Under the pieces are notes generated by a model that worked only from the letters and a program-made list of their open reading frames with translations, had not been told where the DNA came from and made no database searches. From contig CAMZMU010000041.1 in the NCBI GenBank assembly GCA_947311845.1, forward strand, positions 115,592,094 through 115,656,093: a stretch of DNA of 64,000 bases, read 5' to 3'. Both the position numbers and the translations under genes were made by a program. This stretch comes from Poa pratensis. Taxonomy: Eukaryota > Streptophyta > Magnoliopsida > Poales > Poaceae. Shown piece by piece: positions 53,976-64,000 of this stretch. The stretch's first letter is position 1; each line of letters starts with the position of its first letter.

Positions 53976-56406
53976 CTACCTCTTCAACATCCTGAATGAT
54001 GGCATGCTCCGAACACTTGAAATGCCTTCAGTTATAAGCTCTTGCTCTAACTGCCCTATCGTGGACTTCAGAACTTCCTGATAAGATGGAAATAAAGGAA
54101 ACATGGTTGAACAAGGTGATGGAACGAGAAACCTTAGCGTACGGAGAATATATCTTGTATAAAGAACGCTCACATTGAATTCCATGTAACTAGCTCTCCT
54201 TGCGAGCCATTGGGCATCAAGCATCTGAAAAGCTAGGCAGAAGAGGTTATCGAAAGCCATCTCGTCATCTTCAAGTAGTTGAACAAAGCAAACACTTGCT
54301 TTCGAACTCCTTTTTCCTGCAAACAATTGAAAAGTATAGGTTGTAGTTTCCCCGTGGATTGACCTGCTTAAGAACCAGACTCCACCAGCACTTGAGCGAA
54401 CCAAATTTAAATGAAGACTAAAAACAATTTTACCAGTTATTGCATTCACTTTACCTGACTGCAGATCCAGCATTTGAACTAGCATGAAAGATATGTTTAC
54501 ACCTGCTACTGCAAAAGGATATTCCCATTCCGCTCTATCACCATCCACCTTATGTAAAAGCCTATGAAAGGAATCCTGCATGTTAAGTAGGAATTCAGCA
54601 TTATCCAGACTGAAAATCAACCGAGAGTGGATTTATAAGAAGTGTCCATGATGGACACAAACTTACTGGGTAATTTCTGGCAAAATATATTAGATTTTCC
54701 AAGGACATGAACCCCCCGGACCTGCAAGTCATCTCGGTTCAGTGAGCGTTGACAAAAAAACACAAAATAGTTTCTTATAAGTATCTTGTTAGGATAATGA
54801 ACCTAAAATCTGTTGCTGGATCAGAGTTCTGCCAACCCATCTCCTTCCATTGATCTGATTTCGGAGGAGGAAGTTGTCGATCAGTATAGGCCAACCTCCA
54901 AAGTTCTTTCAGAGCATCCTGTAATGGAAGAAGTGGCATTCTGTTCATGAATATCATCAGCATATTAAGATACAAATTATTTAATTTTACCATTCTTTAA
55001 AGATATAAAAATATTATTGACTTGCTAAAAAAACACAAAAATGATGCATAAACTAGGTACAGGATGAGAACCTGGTGCTGGACGGTGGAGCTGTCAAATG
55101 GCACATTTAATCTTTGCCTGAGGAATTTTAATCTTTCTTCCTATAGAGTAAACGTGAAACTGTCAAAACCATATTGCCATATCAAACGAAGTTGACAGAT
55201 GTAAACCCCAATAGGATAAAAAAGAAAGAACAGATACTAATGTATGTGGCATTACTCTCTTAAAGCGGAAGAGTAGAAATTTCGCACATGAGTCAACATC
55301 TAAGGGAGAAGGCACATTAAGAGAAACGTTTTTCTATTGCCCGCACACACACAAAAAAACGCATTTTGATGAAGGGACAATTCAAGTGTGGTGTTTATGA
55401 ACAATCCAACTCCCCTAAAAGATTAAGATGTTAGAGAGGACCAGAAATTCTAGTCACACTTCAACAAAAGTATCAAAACATTTCCAATAATGTGCACCAA
55501 ATTACAGATGATGCCTAGCACACTTCTAGTTTTTAAATTTCTTTTGAGGGTCTAGTTTATAAATTGGTCTTACAATGGACAACCCCCATTCATGTTCATT
55601 ATAGAGGATTTCAGATGAAACATCGAACATCTGAAACATACCTGTAATGGACTGAGATTTATTAGCATTGTTTGTCCATTTTGTGATCTTTGGGGAGCAC
55701 GGGAGCAACCAAATAACCTTGCTAGCAACGACCCAAACTGAGAAATAACATTTACTGCAAAAAAAGCGACCCTTCAGGCATTAAAAGCCTACAAGTTATA
55801 CAAACAGCAAGCATAACATATTGCTTGGACAGGAATATCAATGTTAGTTACATAGAGATGGTCTCGGCTTAATCAAATCCCTCACTAGCTTACCAACAAC
55901 TACACAGTCCATGTTGTGAAGGGAAGATCATGAGACAAGCATGTATTTTGAAGATGAGAATTATCATTAGCACTAAAGTGATGGTAATTCATATGCACTT
56001 CACAAAAATGAAGTTTTTTTTTCTCAAGTAATATTATGTATGAGATGTAGCCTTTTCTGAACCGATGATAGTGATAATTACCTATCTTTTGTGCAGACTG
56101 AGTAATAAAATCTGATACAACATGCGCCCAATGAAGGCACTGGTGAGTTTTTCCATCCCAGAGGTCTGGTTGTGTCGTAGGCTTATACTCCTTCAAGAAA
56201 CACAGAAGGAACATCAGAAAAAACACAGAAAACAAAGACAGTAACCCCAAATTCAAACTAATTAGAGGGGCGTTACTGACGTCGGTTTTGCTCCCCTGGG
56301 CGCTATTTCCTAGAAGAGGTTCCGTGACAGAATCCGGCATCGCCGTCTCCATAAGTTTGTCGGTCCCTTTATCGGCAGGCCTCCTCCTTATGGCTTTCGA
56401 GGCCAT
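53976..56406 (-). CDS. ELMO-domain (ELMO/CED-12 family) protein, nine exons, intact
   Basis: Coding exons in order: 56406-56281, 56190-56082, 55754-55642, 55140-55072, 54918-54803, 54721-54667, 54575-54455, 54316-54174 and 54077-53976. All have GT/AG borders and compatible phases, giving 317 residues without a disruption. Residues 1-42 (MASKAIRRRPADKGTDKLME...) are a variable N-terminus. The ELMO domain follows with LSPLQEERLKFLRQRLNVPF, DALKELWRLAYTDRQLP, WKEMGWQNSDPATDFRSGGF, MSLENLIYFARNYP, AEWEYPFAVAGVNISFMLVQ, FVQLLEDDEMAFDNLFCLAF and WLARRASYMEFNEVLKS. In animals ELMO proteins act with DOCK GEFs, and ELMOD proteins are Arf-family GAPs. The plant role is largely unknown, so molecular function here is inference. 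A 5' UTR intron is likely (donor near 56823, acceptor near 56424). Confidence 0.9.
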
Positions 56407-56423
56407 CCCAAAGCTCAGACGAC

Positions 56424-57000
56424 TGCAGAAACCATGCCTGCTAGGCTGCTCCACAAGAAGAAGTGCAGGACAGTGTTATTCATTCGATTCGATTCCATTC
56501 CATTCCATTTAGCAGGAGATAAACAAACCTTGAAATTCAACAAGTACCTAGTTCATTAAGTAAAGGTACAAGTGAGTAGAGTATGAAGCAACAATTGTAG
56601 CCAGTGACAACAGGACTCTGATTTGGTCAATGAACACGCACAGCCTAATCCGTGCGTCATCGACCAAAAGCTACAGAATTAGCCGAAATTGGCGCCTGTT
56701 TGTCGCACAGGGACTGTCGCGCTGCGATCCGAGCAACAGTATGGTAGAGGTCGCGGAAAAGAAGATGACGTACGGCAGCTAGAAAGGGAGGGAGACATCG
56801 CGTGGGTTGGGGATCTGCTTACTTGGCGATCGAAGGGAGTGCCGGTTGGCTGGGGGCCCGGCGAGCGAGATCCGCCTCTGATTTTCCTCGCGCGGGGCAC
56901 TCGGGGTGACGACGATCGCCGGAGACGGAGGAGAGGAGTCCTCCTGGCCGCACTGCGCGCCGGCGATCTGGACTGGACAGGACCCTGATTTTTTTCTGTT
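56424..57000 (-). promoter_or_regulatory. Probable 5' UTR exon and promoter of the ELMO gene
   Basis: GC-rich minus-strand sequence at 56990-56823 ends in a good donor CCAA|GTAAGC. A candidate acceptor TTTCTGCAG lies about 18 bases upstream of the start codon. The reading frames over this GC-rich stretch look like composition artefacts. A promoter would lie upstream, right of about 57000. Confidence 0.45.
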
Positions 57001-57271
57001 TCAGGGGTATTCCTGACAAAATGAAACAAGTTCAGTGCGCAGTTAATTCCACCCACTAGCCACCCGTTCGCGCCACCTCGACGGTCGATGGTCTGTCGCC
57101 GACGGCGAGCACCGACAGGCTGTGGCACACAAACCAGCCGCGCGTGGCCGACAAGAAACAGCAGCTGGACGCGTGGCCGACATCATCGCTGTGCTGCCTC
57201 TAGATGATATGTGGGTGACTATAGATGACCTCTGAGTTACAGTGGAGTACCAAATACTTTCAGGTCCTTCT

Positions 57272-58340
57272 TTTTTTTTTTTTGAACGGAAAGAGGGGTC
57301 TCGAAGGACCCCGAGTGCTGCATTAAAACTCAGTCGGTGGGAACAAATTACATAAAGGACCTTGAAAGAAAACAACAACTAAGGCAGTCCTTTGCTTTAA
57401 CAAAAAAGACCCTGCAAAGATTACAGAAAATCGATCAAGTCCAGGATCTTCTCCACCGTCTTCTTCGTCGGGAACTCGCATCCGGCCTCCTGCAACCATC
57501 CGCCGGGGACGAACCACTTGGCGTTTGGGAGGAGTATGGCGCCGGTCGAACTCACCATCAAGGGCCTCCGGCATGGAGGTTGTTGATGCGCCAACAAATT
57601 GGCGACTTTGGTGGCCCCCTAGGCCATGGATCATGGCGACAACCTTGTCTGCCATGTGATGCGCTCCAAGAAGATGCAGCACAGGGGTAGCTAGGCACAC
57701 AGCCTCCGACCACCCCAGACACCTGCCGACAGCAGCAGCACCGCGTCTACCCCCTTCTCCCTCGCCACCGAGGCCAGCCAAGAAAAGGGGCAAAAACAGA
57801 GCGCCGCCGAGACACAAGTGCAGAAAAAGCCTCCACGCAGTCGTCGAGCTCGAATGGAAGCAGTGAACTCCCTTCTCACCTCCACGGCCAGCCAGGAAAT
57901 CCGCCTCGACTTGGCCCAGCAGCAGACCCGAACCTTCCCCCTCGCCTCCGAGGCCGGCCAGGAAGAGTTCGTGCCCACCTCGCTCGAGCAGCCGCAGCAG
58001 GAACACCGCCAAGGGATTATTGAGGAACACGGCGGCCACCACCTCCGTCCTTCCCTCCGACCACCGGAGATGAAGGGCAAGAAAGAGCAGCCCTATAACG
58101 GCATGGATCCAGGCGGCCAGATCCTCCGTTCCGCTCCAACTACCGGGCATAGAGCCCACTACCGGCATATAGCCAAACTCCCTAAACCTAGAAACTACTC
58201 TATCTACACCGGCGCCTCGCCTCAGCCACTTCCCGGCGGCAGCGCCGCCAGGGAGGGCGTCGGTCCGGCCCGGAAGAGAAGAGAGAGCTCTCAGTTACTG
58301 TTTCAGAGGAGAGAGAAAGAAAAAGAGAGAATGAGACTCC
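57272..58340 (-). mobile_element. Non-LTR retroposon, antisense, with poly(T) start and 11-bp TSD
   Basis: A 1069-bp insertion bounded by CAGGTCCTTCT (57261-57271 and 58341-58351), with a T-run at its left end, that is, a poly(A) tail on the minus strand. The 5' end (right side) is CT/GA-rich, then GC-rich. It has no endonuclease or reverse transcriptase but carries a long sense-oriented open frame (57323-58168). The overall design parallels the insertion at 33743-34989. Confidence 0.82.
57323..58168 (-). CDS. 281-residue open frame of the retroposon, unknown function
   Basis: The uninterrupted frame starts MPVVGSMPGSWSGTEDLAAW and ends CNLFPPTEF. It is rich in Leu, Gly and His with hydrophobic stretches (AVIGLLFLALHLRW, GGALFLPLFLAGLGG) and an internal repeat of FLAGLGGEGEG. 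I see no RT, endonuclease or zinc-knuckle motif. It spans most of the element in the sense direction. It may be a genuine product or an open frame tolerated by GC composition. Confidence 0.4.
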   Translation of the reverse strand: MPVVGSMPGSWSGTEDLAAWIHAVIGLLFLALHLRWSEGRTEVVAAVFLNNPLAVFLLRLLERGGHELFLAGLGGEGEGSGLLLGQVEADFLAGRGGEKGVHCFHSSSTTAWRLFLHLCLGGALFLPLFLAGLGGEGEGGRRGAAAVGRCLGWSEAVCLATPVLHLLGAHHMADKVVAMIHGLGGHQSRQFVGASTTSMPEALDGEFDRRHTPPKRQVVRPRRMVAGGRMRVPDEEDGGEDPGLDRFSVIFAGSFLLKQRTALVVVFFQGPLCNLFPPTEF

Positions 58341-58552
58341 CAGGTCCTTCTGATTCAAAACCAACCAACGAAGTATATGACGAATTAATGCCAAGTTCAA
58401 TATTAGTTGCTCATCAAGCACAAAACATTCAGATATGACGAATAATCTGAATGTAGGATACAAGCTAAATCTCCACTACATCACAGCCACATGTTCACCC
58501 TCCGACCGCGCTCCACATCTCACTACTAGGAGAAGGGTTATAGGTGGGTTGG

Positions 58553-59063
58553 CATTCTGTGGCGCACCCTTAATTGGTGCGCCACAGAAATATTTCTGTG
58601 GCGCATGGCAGAAGGTGCGCCACAGAAATTTTATCCTTTCTGTGGCGCATCTGACAGACATGCGCCACAGAAAGCTGACATTTTGTGGCGCATGGCAGCG
58701 AATGCGCAGATGCGCCACAGAAAGCTGACATTCTGTGGCGCATGGCAGCGAATGCGCCACAGAATGTCATATTTCTGTGGCGCATGCCCACCCATGCGCC
58801 ACAGAAATAGCTTGGGTCCCACGTTCCAATTATTGGGCCAGGTCCATCTGGGAAGATTCTGTGGCGCACGTGGCCCAGTGCGTCACAGAAAGTTCTTATT
58901 CTGTGGCGCACCAGCAACCATGCGCCAGAGAAAGTTCATATTCTGTGGCGCACCAGCCGCCATGCGCCACAGAATGTCAACTTTCTGTGGCGCACTGTGT
59001 TGGTGCGCCACAGAAAGCTAACATTCTGTGGCGCACCGAGTTGCGTGCGCCACAGAATGTTGG
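58553..59063. repeat. CACTA subterminal array: 11 inverted pairs of CTGTGGCGCA
   Basis: Forward and reverse motifs strictly alternate with variable spacers of about 5-30 bases, so each pair forms a small hairpin. Variants include TTGTGGCGCA, TGCGTCACAG and TGCGCCAGAG. Subterminal repeats of this kind are the transposase binding sites of CACTA elements. Confidence 0.9.
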
Positions 59064-59672
59064 CTCAGATCCACAAAAAGGTGGCAGCACCCACTTTCCC
59101 CATGTGACCTTCTTCATTCTCCCCCCATGCATCTAGCTCGAGCTCCTCCTCTCTCCCATGGCATTTTGACCATCCTATTATCCATTATTTGTTGTTAAAC
59201 CTATTTTGTTTGACATAGAATTGGTGAGGGCTTGGGGAAAGCCTCCATATATATTCTCCTCCTCTCTTTTTGTCCACTATTTTCCCTCCATCACCACACA
59301 CTCTCTCTCATCGATCACGGTCACGTCTCGGGAACGGATCTAGATCTAATAGGTGTGTATTGTTGGATGGGTGTTTGTTAAAGGCATGAGAAACTTGTCG
59401 GCGGGCGATTGCGTGTGTGGTTTGCATGAAGCAAACTATTTTTTGAACGGATCTATGCATGAAACTTGTGTGTGTGGTTTGCATGAATCTTTGCATGTTG
59501 TTGCTTGCGCCGGCGTGGTGCATGGATGTTTGCCGAAATGTTGATTCATTTCCATTTCGGTAAATTTTTGCACCACATATGTCCTACTTCTAGGGGAAGT
59601 CATGCCGAATTTTTTCGTCGAACATTTCCGACTTAGTAACACATACTCTATATGTATACCGCGTAGGCGACC

Positions 59673-60260
59673 ATGGTCATGAAGATGAGCTCCAGTCGAA
59701 TCAACAACTACAAGGAAGAAGCGAAGGCGGAAATGATTCGGTGCAACAGGCGCCACATACGATGTCCGTGTAGAAGTTGCAAATTTGTGAGATGGATCGA
59801 CCCTGATTCCGGACAATTGGAGGAACACCTGCTCAGGCGCGGTTTCATGGAAGGCTTCAATGAAGCGCCGACAACAAATGTTGCGCCGACAGCAAATGTT
59901 GCGCCTGAAGACGAGGGCGGGCAAGATGATCGTGACGAAGGAGATGCCGACGGACATGGTCATGATGAAGGAGTAGATGGTGGTGGAGAAGACGTGAACA
60001 CGCCGCAGAGCTCACTAATGTCGGCCTTGATGGAGTCTCATGTTCAAGAACTGCTCCTCAAGGAGGCGAGGACCGTTAGAGAGAAAGCCAAGCTGGCGCA
60101 AATGGAGAAAGACGGGAAGACTCCGTTGTATCCAGGGTGCCGGCCATAGGATACGCGCTTGCAAGTAACGCTTGATGCTCTGAAGATGAAGTCGGGAAAC
60201 AAATGGACCCACGTGAGCTTCAACAAGAACATGAAATTCTTCCACGAGCAATTCTGGGGG
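59673..60260 (+). pseudogene. CACTA transposase N-terminal fragment (transposase-associated domain)
   Basis: The frame reads KMSSSRINNYKEEAKAEMIR, then RRHIRCPCRSCKFVRWIDPD and EEHLLRRGFMEGF, the zinc-finger-like transposase-associated domain (CPCRSCK). After an acidic linker comes KTPLYPGCRP, then TAG at 60147-60149 where Glu is expected. The same frame continues DTRLQVTLDALKMKSGNKWT and HVSFNKNMKFFHEQF before fusing to the 3' subterminal sequence. The TNP2-type catalytic region is absent, so this is a remnant of an autonomous element. Confidence 0.82.
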
Positions 60261-60474
60261 TGCGCCACAAAATCATTATTTGGTGCGCCACTGATAACCC
60301 TTCTCCTAGTAGTGTCTTCACGACTCACATGCATCCTTATTACTTGCTCCTAGCAATAATAGACATCAAATGGTCTATTATGAGTGCGAAGGCACTTGAT
60401 TTTGTTCTCAGTTTGTTTCTAAACTCAGATTTGGAATTACTCAAATACACTTAATACTTGATTTTTGTCTTCAA

Positions 60475-61272
60475 AACATAGACTCAAACCTTCGTGGAAA
60501 GGTCATCAATAAATGTGACAAAATACTTTACTCCGCCCATTAACATCGAAATGTACCAAGTCCAACACCTTTAGCTTCTTGCGAGGAGGTTGACTCTCGA
60601 ATGCAACTCTGTGTTGCTTCCCCGCTAGGCAATCTGAACATTTCTTTGATGTGGACGCCTTTCAACAATTTTTTCTTCACTAGCACTGTTATCCCCTCCT
60701 CACTCATGTGACCAAGTCTCTAGTGCCACAAAGAACAAGTCTTGTCTTTCTTCCATTGTTCACACTGCCACTTGATGTGGCCCCTTTCGTTGCAGTGATG
60801 ACATTCAAAATTAGCATATTTTACTTTGCCTTTTGATTTGCATCTACCTCTTCTGCTCCTTTACTCAGACCTCTATTAATTGTTGCTTCTCCCCCATGAC
60901 TGGGTCACTAACACTTTTGAGTGTGAGAAATAAATATCCTTATCAGCAATCTTTTTGGACTCTTCATTCAATACATTGGTCTTCAATAGGTTCCAAGTGA
61001 CAACAACATTAGGTGCTGAGCTGCAAACGGTGATCTTAAAGGTCTCCTAAGTGTCAGGTAATGAGCCAAGTAGCAGGATGATTTATAATGCAGTGAAATT
61101 CATTCCCATTATCTGCAATTAGAGTGTCCTCCTTATACCTCAAAGGCATCCATTTCTTGATCAAGAACATCTTGTTGGTACCTTCTTTTCGAGCATACAA
61201 CTCATCCAATCTCTGCCGTAAGGTACGTGCATATGTAGATGATATGGTTCAAAACATTGTCGTCGACCCATA
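60475..61272 (-). pseudogene. Copia gag-integrase remnant, antisense
   Basis: On the minus strand 61220-61100 reads RQRLDELYARKEGTNKMFLI and KKWMPLRYKEDTLIAD (gag). 60830-60740 holds a zinc knuckle CHHCNERGHIKWQC (CX2CX4HX4C). 60655-60480 reads CLAGKQHRVAFESQPPRKKL, KVLDLVHFDV and KYFVTFIDDLSTKV, the GAG-pre-integrase and integrase-core start. Several stops and frame changes make it inactive. It is interrupted on its gag side by the solo LTR at 61273, and possible gag sequence resumes at 63923-64000. Confidence 0.75.
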
Positions 61273-63922
61273 TGAAAGTGCATGTGTTGCCCCATGCGTG
61301 GTTTTGGTAATTAATGAGAATCCTTATGGACTAATATTTGCATTGAGATATATTTGTAGATCTTGTCCATATGAAAAGATTGGAGTTCATATGTTGGACT
61401 CTAAAAAATTACATGATGACCAAGGTTCCATCCAAGGGTTTATATGAAGAATGGTCATGTGAAGAGTTGAGCTTATTGCAAGCATGGCTTGGAAAAGAAG
61501 ATTGAGTGAACATTCTTGTTTTTCCAAGCCATCACATATATCAAGATAAGAAGATGAAGTTCAAGTGGATTCATGAAGACGGAGCTTAGCAAGGCTCTTC
61601 CATCCCATCATGGTGTATGGGGGAGTATTTGGAGAAGTCTTCATCAAGCATGTGCTAGCAAGCATAATCAAGAAATGTGTTCCAACTTGAGGGAGTCAAG
61701 ATCGTCTTCATCTAGCTCAAGTGGAATGCGCAAGGCAAAGGTATGATCTTGATAGGTTTTTTATTTTACCGGTCTCATGGTGTTAGTGAGAGACCGGATT
61801 ATAGGATAGACGGCGTACTATCAAGAGGGCTCTCAAGTGAGTAACTTGATCGCATCTTTGTGGAGAACTCAAACCTTTGCATATTTGGCATATCATCTTT
61901 CTTGGTTCTTATTTGGCTTTTACCATGTGAGAATTTAGAGCTTGTGTTCATCTCCATACCAAGCTCTAGTTAATCAAAAACGGATTTCATTTGAATATCT
62001 TGTGGTGTTTTTGATGTTGGAGGTTTTACCGGTTCGTCTCTTGTAGAGAGGCCAAACTCTCCTCTTGTGTTATCCTCCTCACATGATGGACTATGATGTG
62101 TATATGCATGATCTTGTAGTGCTTGTGAGTATCTTAATAACAAGCCCAAGATTATAGAAAACGGAGTCCGGATGAAAAACATATTGCGGCTTTGGTTTGG
62201 AGGTTTATCGGTTGTTTTTTATCGAGAGGTCTAACCTTTCCCCATTTGGTTTTATCTCCTTTGTTAGAATATGATGTTTCTCTGCATAATCTTGTAAAGC
62301 TCTTTGTTGCGATTCCAACGAGCCCCAGATCATCGAAAACGGAGTCCGGATGAAAAAATTATTGCCGTTTAAGTTTTTCTGTTTCTGTCAGTTTTTAGAC
62401 AAATATGGGCACGATGGAGGAGGTGCAGCCTAATTTCAGGACTCCACCAAGCTAGTTGTTTCAATTGTAATTTATTTATGTCTTTGCTATTTTTAATAAG
62501 TGTTCGAGTTGGGCCTGTCCAACCGAACCAGCTAGGCCCATTAGTGGGCGCCCCAGCCTCCATATAAGGAGCTGGCCGAGTTAGGTTTTAGGGGAGTTCA
62601 ATTCATTAGTCTAAAAACACTACTAGTTTGTGCTCCATTGGTGAAGCATCCCTCCGGGGACGGCGATGCCGTTTATCAGTTTGTAATAAAGATTGCTGCG
62701 AGGGTGCTTGTGTTCATCAAGTGTTATCGTGCTCAGGTTAGAGGCGTGGTGATCTTCATCACGTTGCTCGCTGGATTCGCCTCACCTTCAGGTGACGTTC
62801 ATCGACGTTGTTGGAAGGAATTCTATCCGGGTTACTATTCGGAATATCCGGTTTGAAATATCCGGCTCTCTACAGTACGTGTTTTTATGTTATGCGACCT
62901 GGGCAGGAAATTCCGGTCCGAATATGAACCGGAATATCCGGTTCCAATTTTCCTGCAACGGCTCTTTGTCTTAGGGACCTATATAAGGCCCCCTTCTTCC
63001 TCAAAGGGTCAAGCACATTTTCCCCTCTCTTTCCCACCATTGTTGACCTTGGAAAGCTTGCCCCTCTCCCAATTCCTCCCATGATTCTTGCATATCTTGT
63101 AAGGATTTGAGAGAGGAGATCTAGATCTATATTTCCACCAATCCATTCATCCTCTAAGTGAGGGGAACCTAATAGATCTTGATCTTGGAGTTCTTGGTGT
63201 TTCTCCTCCATTGTTCTTCCTCTCTTATTCCCCCATAAGCATTTGTTGCTTTGTTGGAATTTGAGAGTGAAGGACTTGATCACTTCTTGTGTTCTTGCCA
63301 GTGCATTGTGTTGCATCGGTTTGCTCTCTCCACGAGGATTCGTGGAAGTGAAAGTTCGTGAGCTTGTTACTCTTGGGTCTTTCAACCCTAGACGCCTTTT
63401 GTGGCGGTTGAGGCCTTTTGTGGCCACTTGGGAGCTCCCAATCCTTTTGTGGATTGTGCCTCATGATTGTTGTAAGGGACTCGATTTCCGCCCAAAAGGG
63501 AAATCAATATTGGAAGGTGAACTGAGCTTTTGGGCAAGGTTCATCGGAGAATAGGGTTAGGCCATTTGTGGCGTCTTGAGTTTGAAACTCACACCCCTCC
63601 AACGAGACGTACTCCCGTAAAAAGGAGGAACTCGGGAATACATCCTCGTCTCCGCGTGCCTCGGTTATTTCTATACCCGAGCTCTTTACTTATGCACTTT
63701 ACATTGTGATAGCCTTCGTGGTTGAAGTATTATATCTTGCTATCACTTTGTTGCCTGTCTTGCTTAGCATAAGTTGTTGGTACACATAGGTGAGCCTAGT
63801 ATATTTAGGTTGTTGGCTTGTTAATTTAAACAGCTAGTTTTATTCCGCAATTATTAAACCTAAACTGGAAAAGTTTTAAATCGCCTATTCACCCCCCTCT
63901 AGGCGACATCCTTGTCCTTTCA
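61273..63922 (+). mobile_element. Solo LTR, about 2.65 kb
   Basis: It starts TGAAAGTGCATGTG and ends CATCCTTGTCCTTTCA, with matching TGAAAG/CTTTCA ends. The flanks are CCATA (61268-61272) and CAATA (63923-63927), four of five matching. The right end 'cgcctattcacccccctctaggcgac' is a familiar Triticeae LTR terminus. No internal region is present. Reading frames inside are not conserved proteins. The near-identical phrases 'aaaacggagtccggatgaaaaa' at about 62158 and 62337 are an internal duplication. Confidence 0.82.
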
Positions 63923-64000
63923 CAATATTACCGAATGAACCCACAAGTTTGGAGATGAAGTACCTCCCACAGATCTTCCTTCATGTCCACCCTCTCTATG

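Larger units (their letters stand above)
58521..60314 (+). mobile_element. CACTA (En/Spm) deletion derivative
   Basis: A 1794-bp element from CACTACTAGGAGAAGGGTTA to its inverse AACCCTTCTCCTAGTAGTG, flanked by TCT (58518-58520 and 60315-60317), the 3-bp duplication of CACTA elements. The 5' subterminal region (58553-59063) carries 11 copies of CTGTGGCGCA, each followed by its inverse TGCGCCACAG. The 3' end has only two or three, degenerate. The interior retains the 5' part of a transposase gene. Confidence 0.95.

Noticed and set aside
56689..57128. Frames on both strands upstream of the ELMO gene
   Set aside because: The region looks like a GC-rich 5' UTR exon with a GTAAGC donor, and the frames contain no recognisable domain.
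59353..59544. Short Cys-rich frame CVCGLHEANYF...CVCGLHESLHV in the CACTA interior
   Set aside because: The repeated CVCGLHE comes from a duplicated 'tgtgtgtggtttgcatgaa' in the transposon leader upstream of the transposase fragment, not from a conserved protein.

Overview
The window is nuclear DNA of a large-genome grass, most likely a Triticeae species (wheat, goat-grass or barley group). I infer this from AT-rich spacers packed with nested transposons, TA-flanked Stowaway MITEs with CTCCCTCCG-type ends, CACTA, Mutator, PIF/Harbinger, TRIM, Copia and LINE insertions, GC-rich first exons, and GT/AG introns up to 2.6 kb. There is no bacterial-style gene organisation. No database search was possible, so product names rest on protein motifs I recognise.

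Layout. 0.7-1.5 kb: minus-strand 5' part of a CRIB-type ROP GTPase-activating protein gene with two single-base frameshifts. 1.6-13 kb: decayed repeats with a few definable MITEs (8182-8317, 8677-9034, truncated 11999). 13-16.1 kb: a plant membrane-protein gene broken by several frameshifts. 16.4-18.4 kb: a foldback repeat and a 460-bp tandem duplication. 19.56-20.4 kb: an intact NDR1/HIN1-like (LEA_2) gene. 21.8-22.7 kb: a DUF309 gene broken by a nonsense codon and frame changes. 22.88-26.07 kb: a PIF/Harbinger transposon whose transposase is split by a 974-bp solo LTR. 27.3-36.1 kb: a seven-exon RPRD/CID-domain gene (RNA polymerase II CTD binding) with a retroposon in intron 6 and two frameshifts in its last exon. 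37 and 48.5 kb: two copies of a small secreted-peptide gene inside a segmental duplication. Between them lie a LINE fragment interrupted by a Mutator-like element, a complete TRIM, a tandemly duplicated putative 5' gene end, and Copia/LTR fragments. 50.4-51.0 kb: a 5'-truncated LINE. 51.85 kb: tRNA-Ala(TGC). 54-56.4 kb: an intact nine-exon ELMO-domain gene on the minus strand. 57.3-58.3 kb: a retroposon carrying a 281-residue reading frame. 58.5-60.3 kb: a deletion-derivative CACTA element with 11 paired subterminal motifs. 60.5-64 kb: an antisense Copia element interrupted by a 2.65-kb solo LTR.

The host genes show no shared pathway. Their functions are ROP signalling, CTD binding, ELMO/small-GTPase regulation, an NHL protein and peptide signalling. 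The most informative results are exact insertion records (perfect TSDs and TIRs, one with a paralogous empty site), the duplicated peptide genes, and single-base frame disruptions in several conserved genes. The last may be real pseudogenisation or assembly error.
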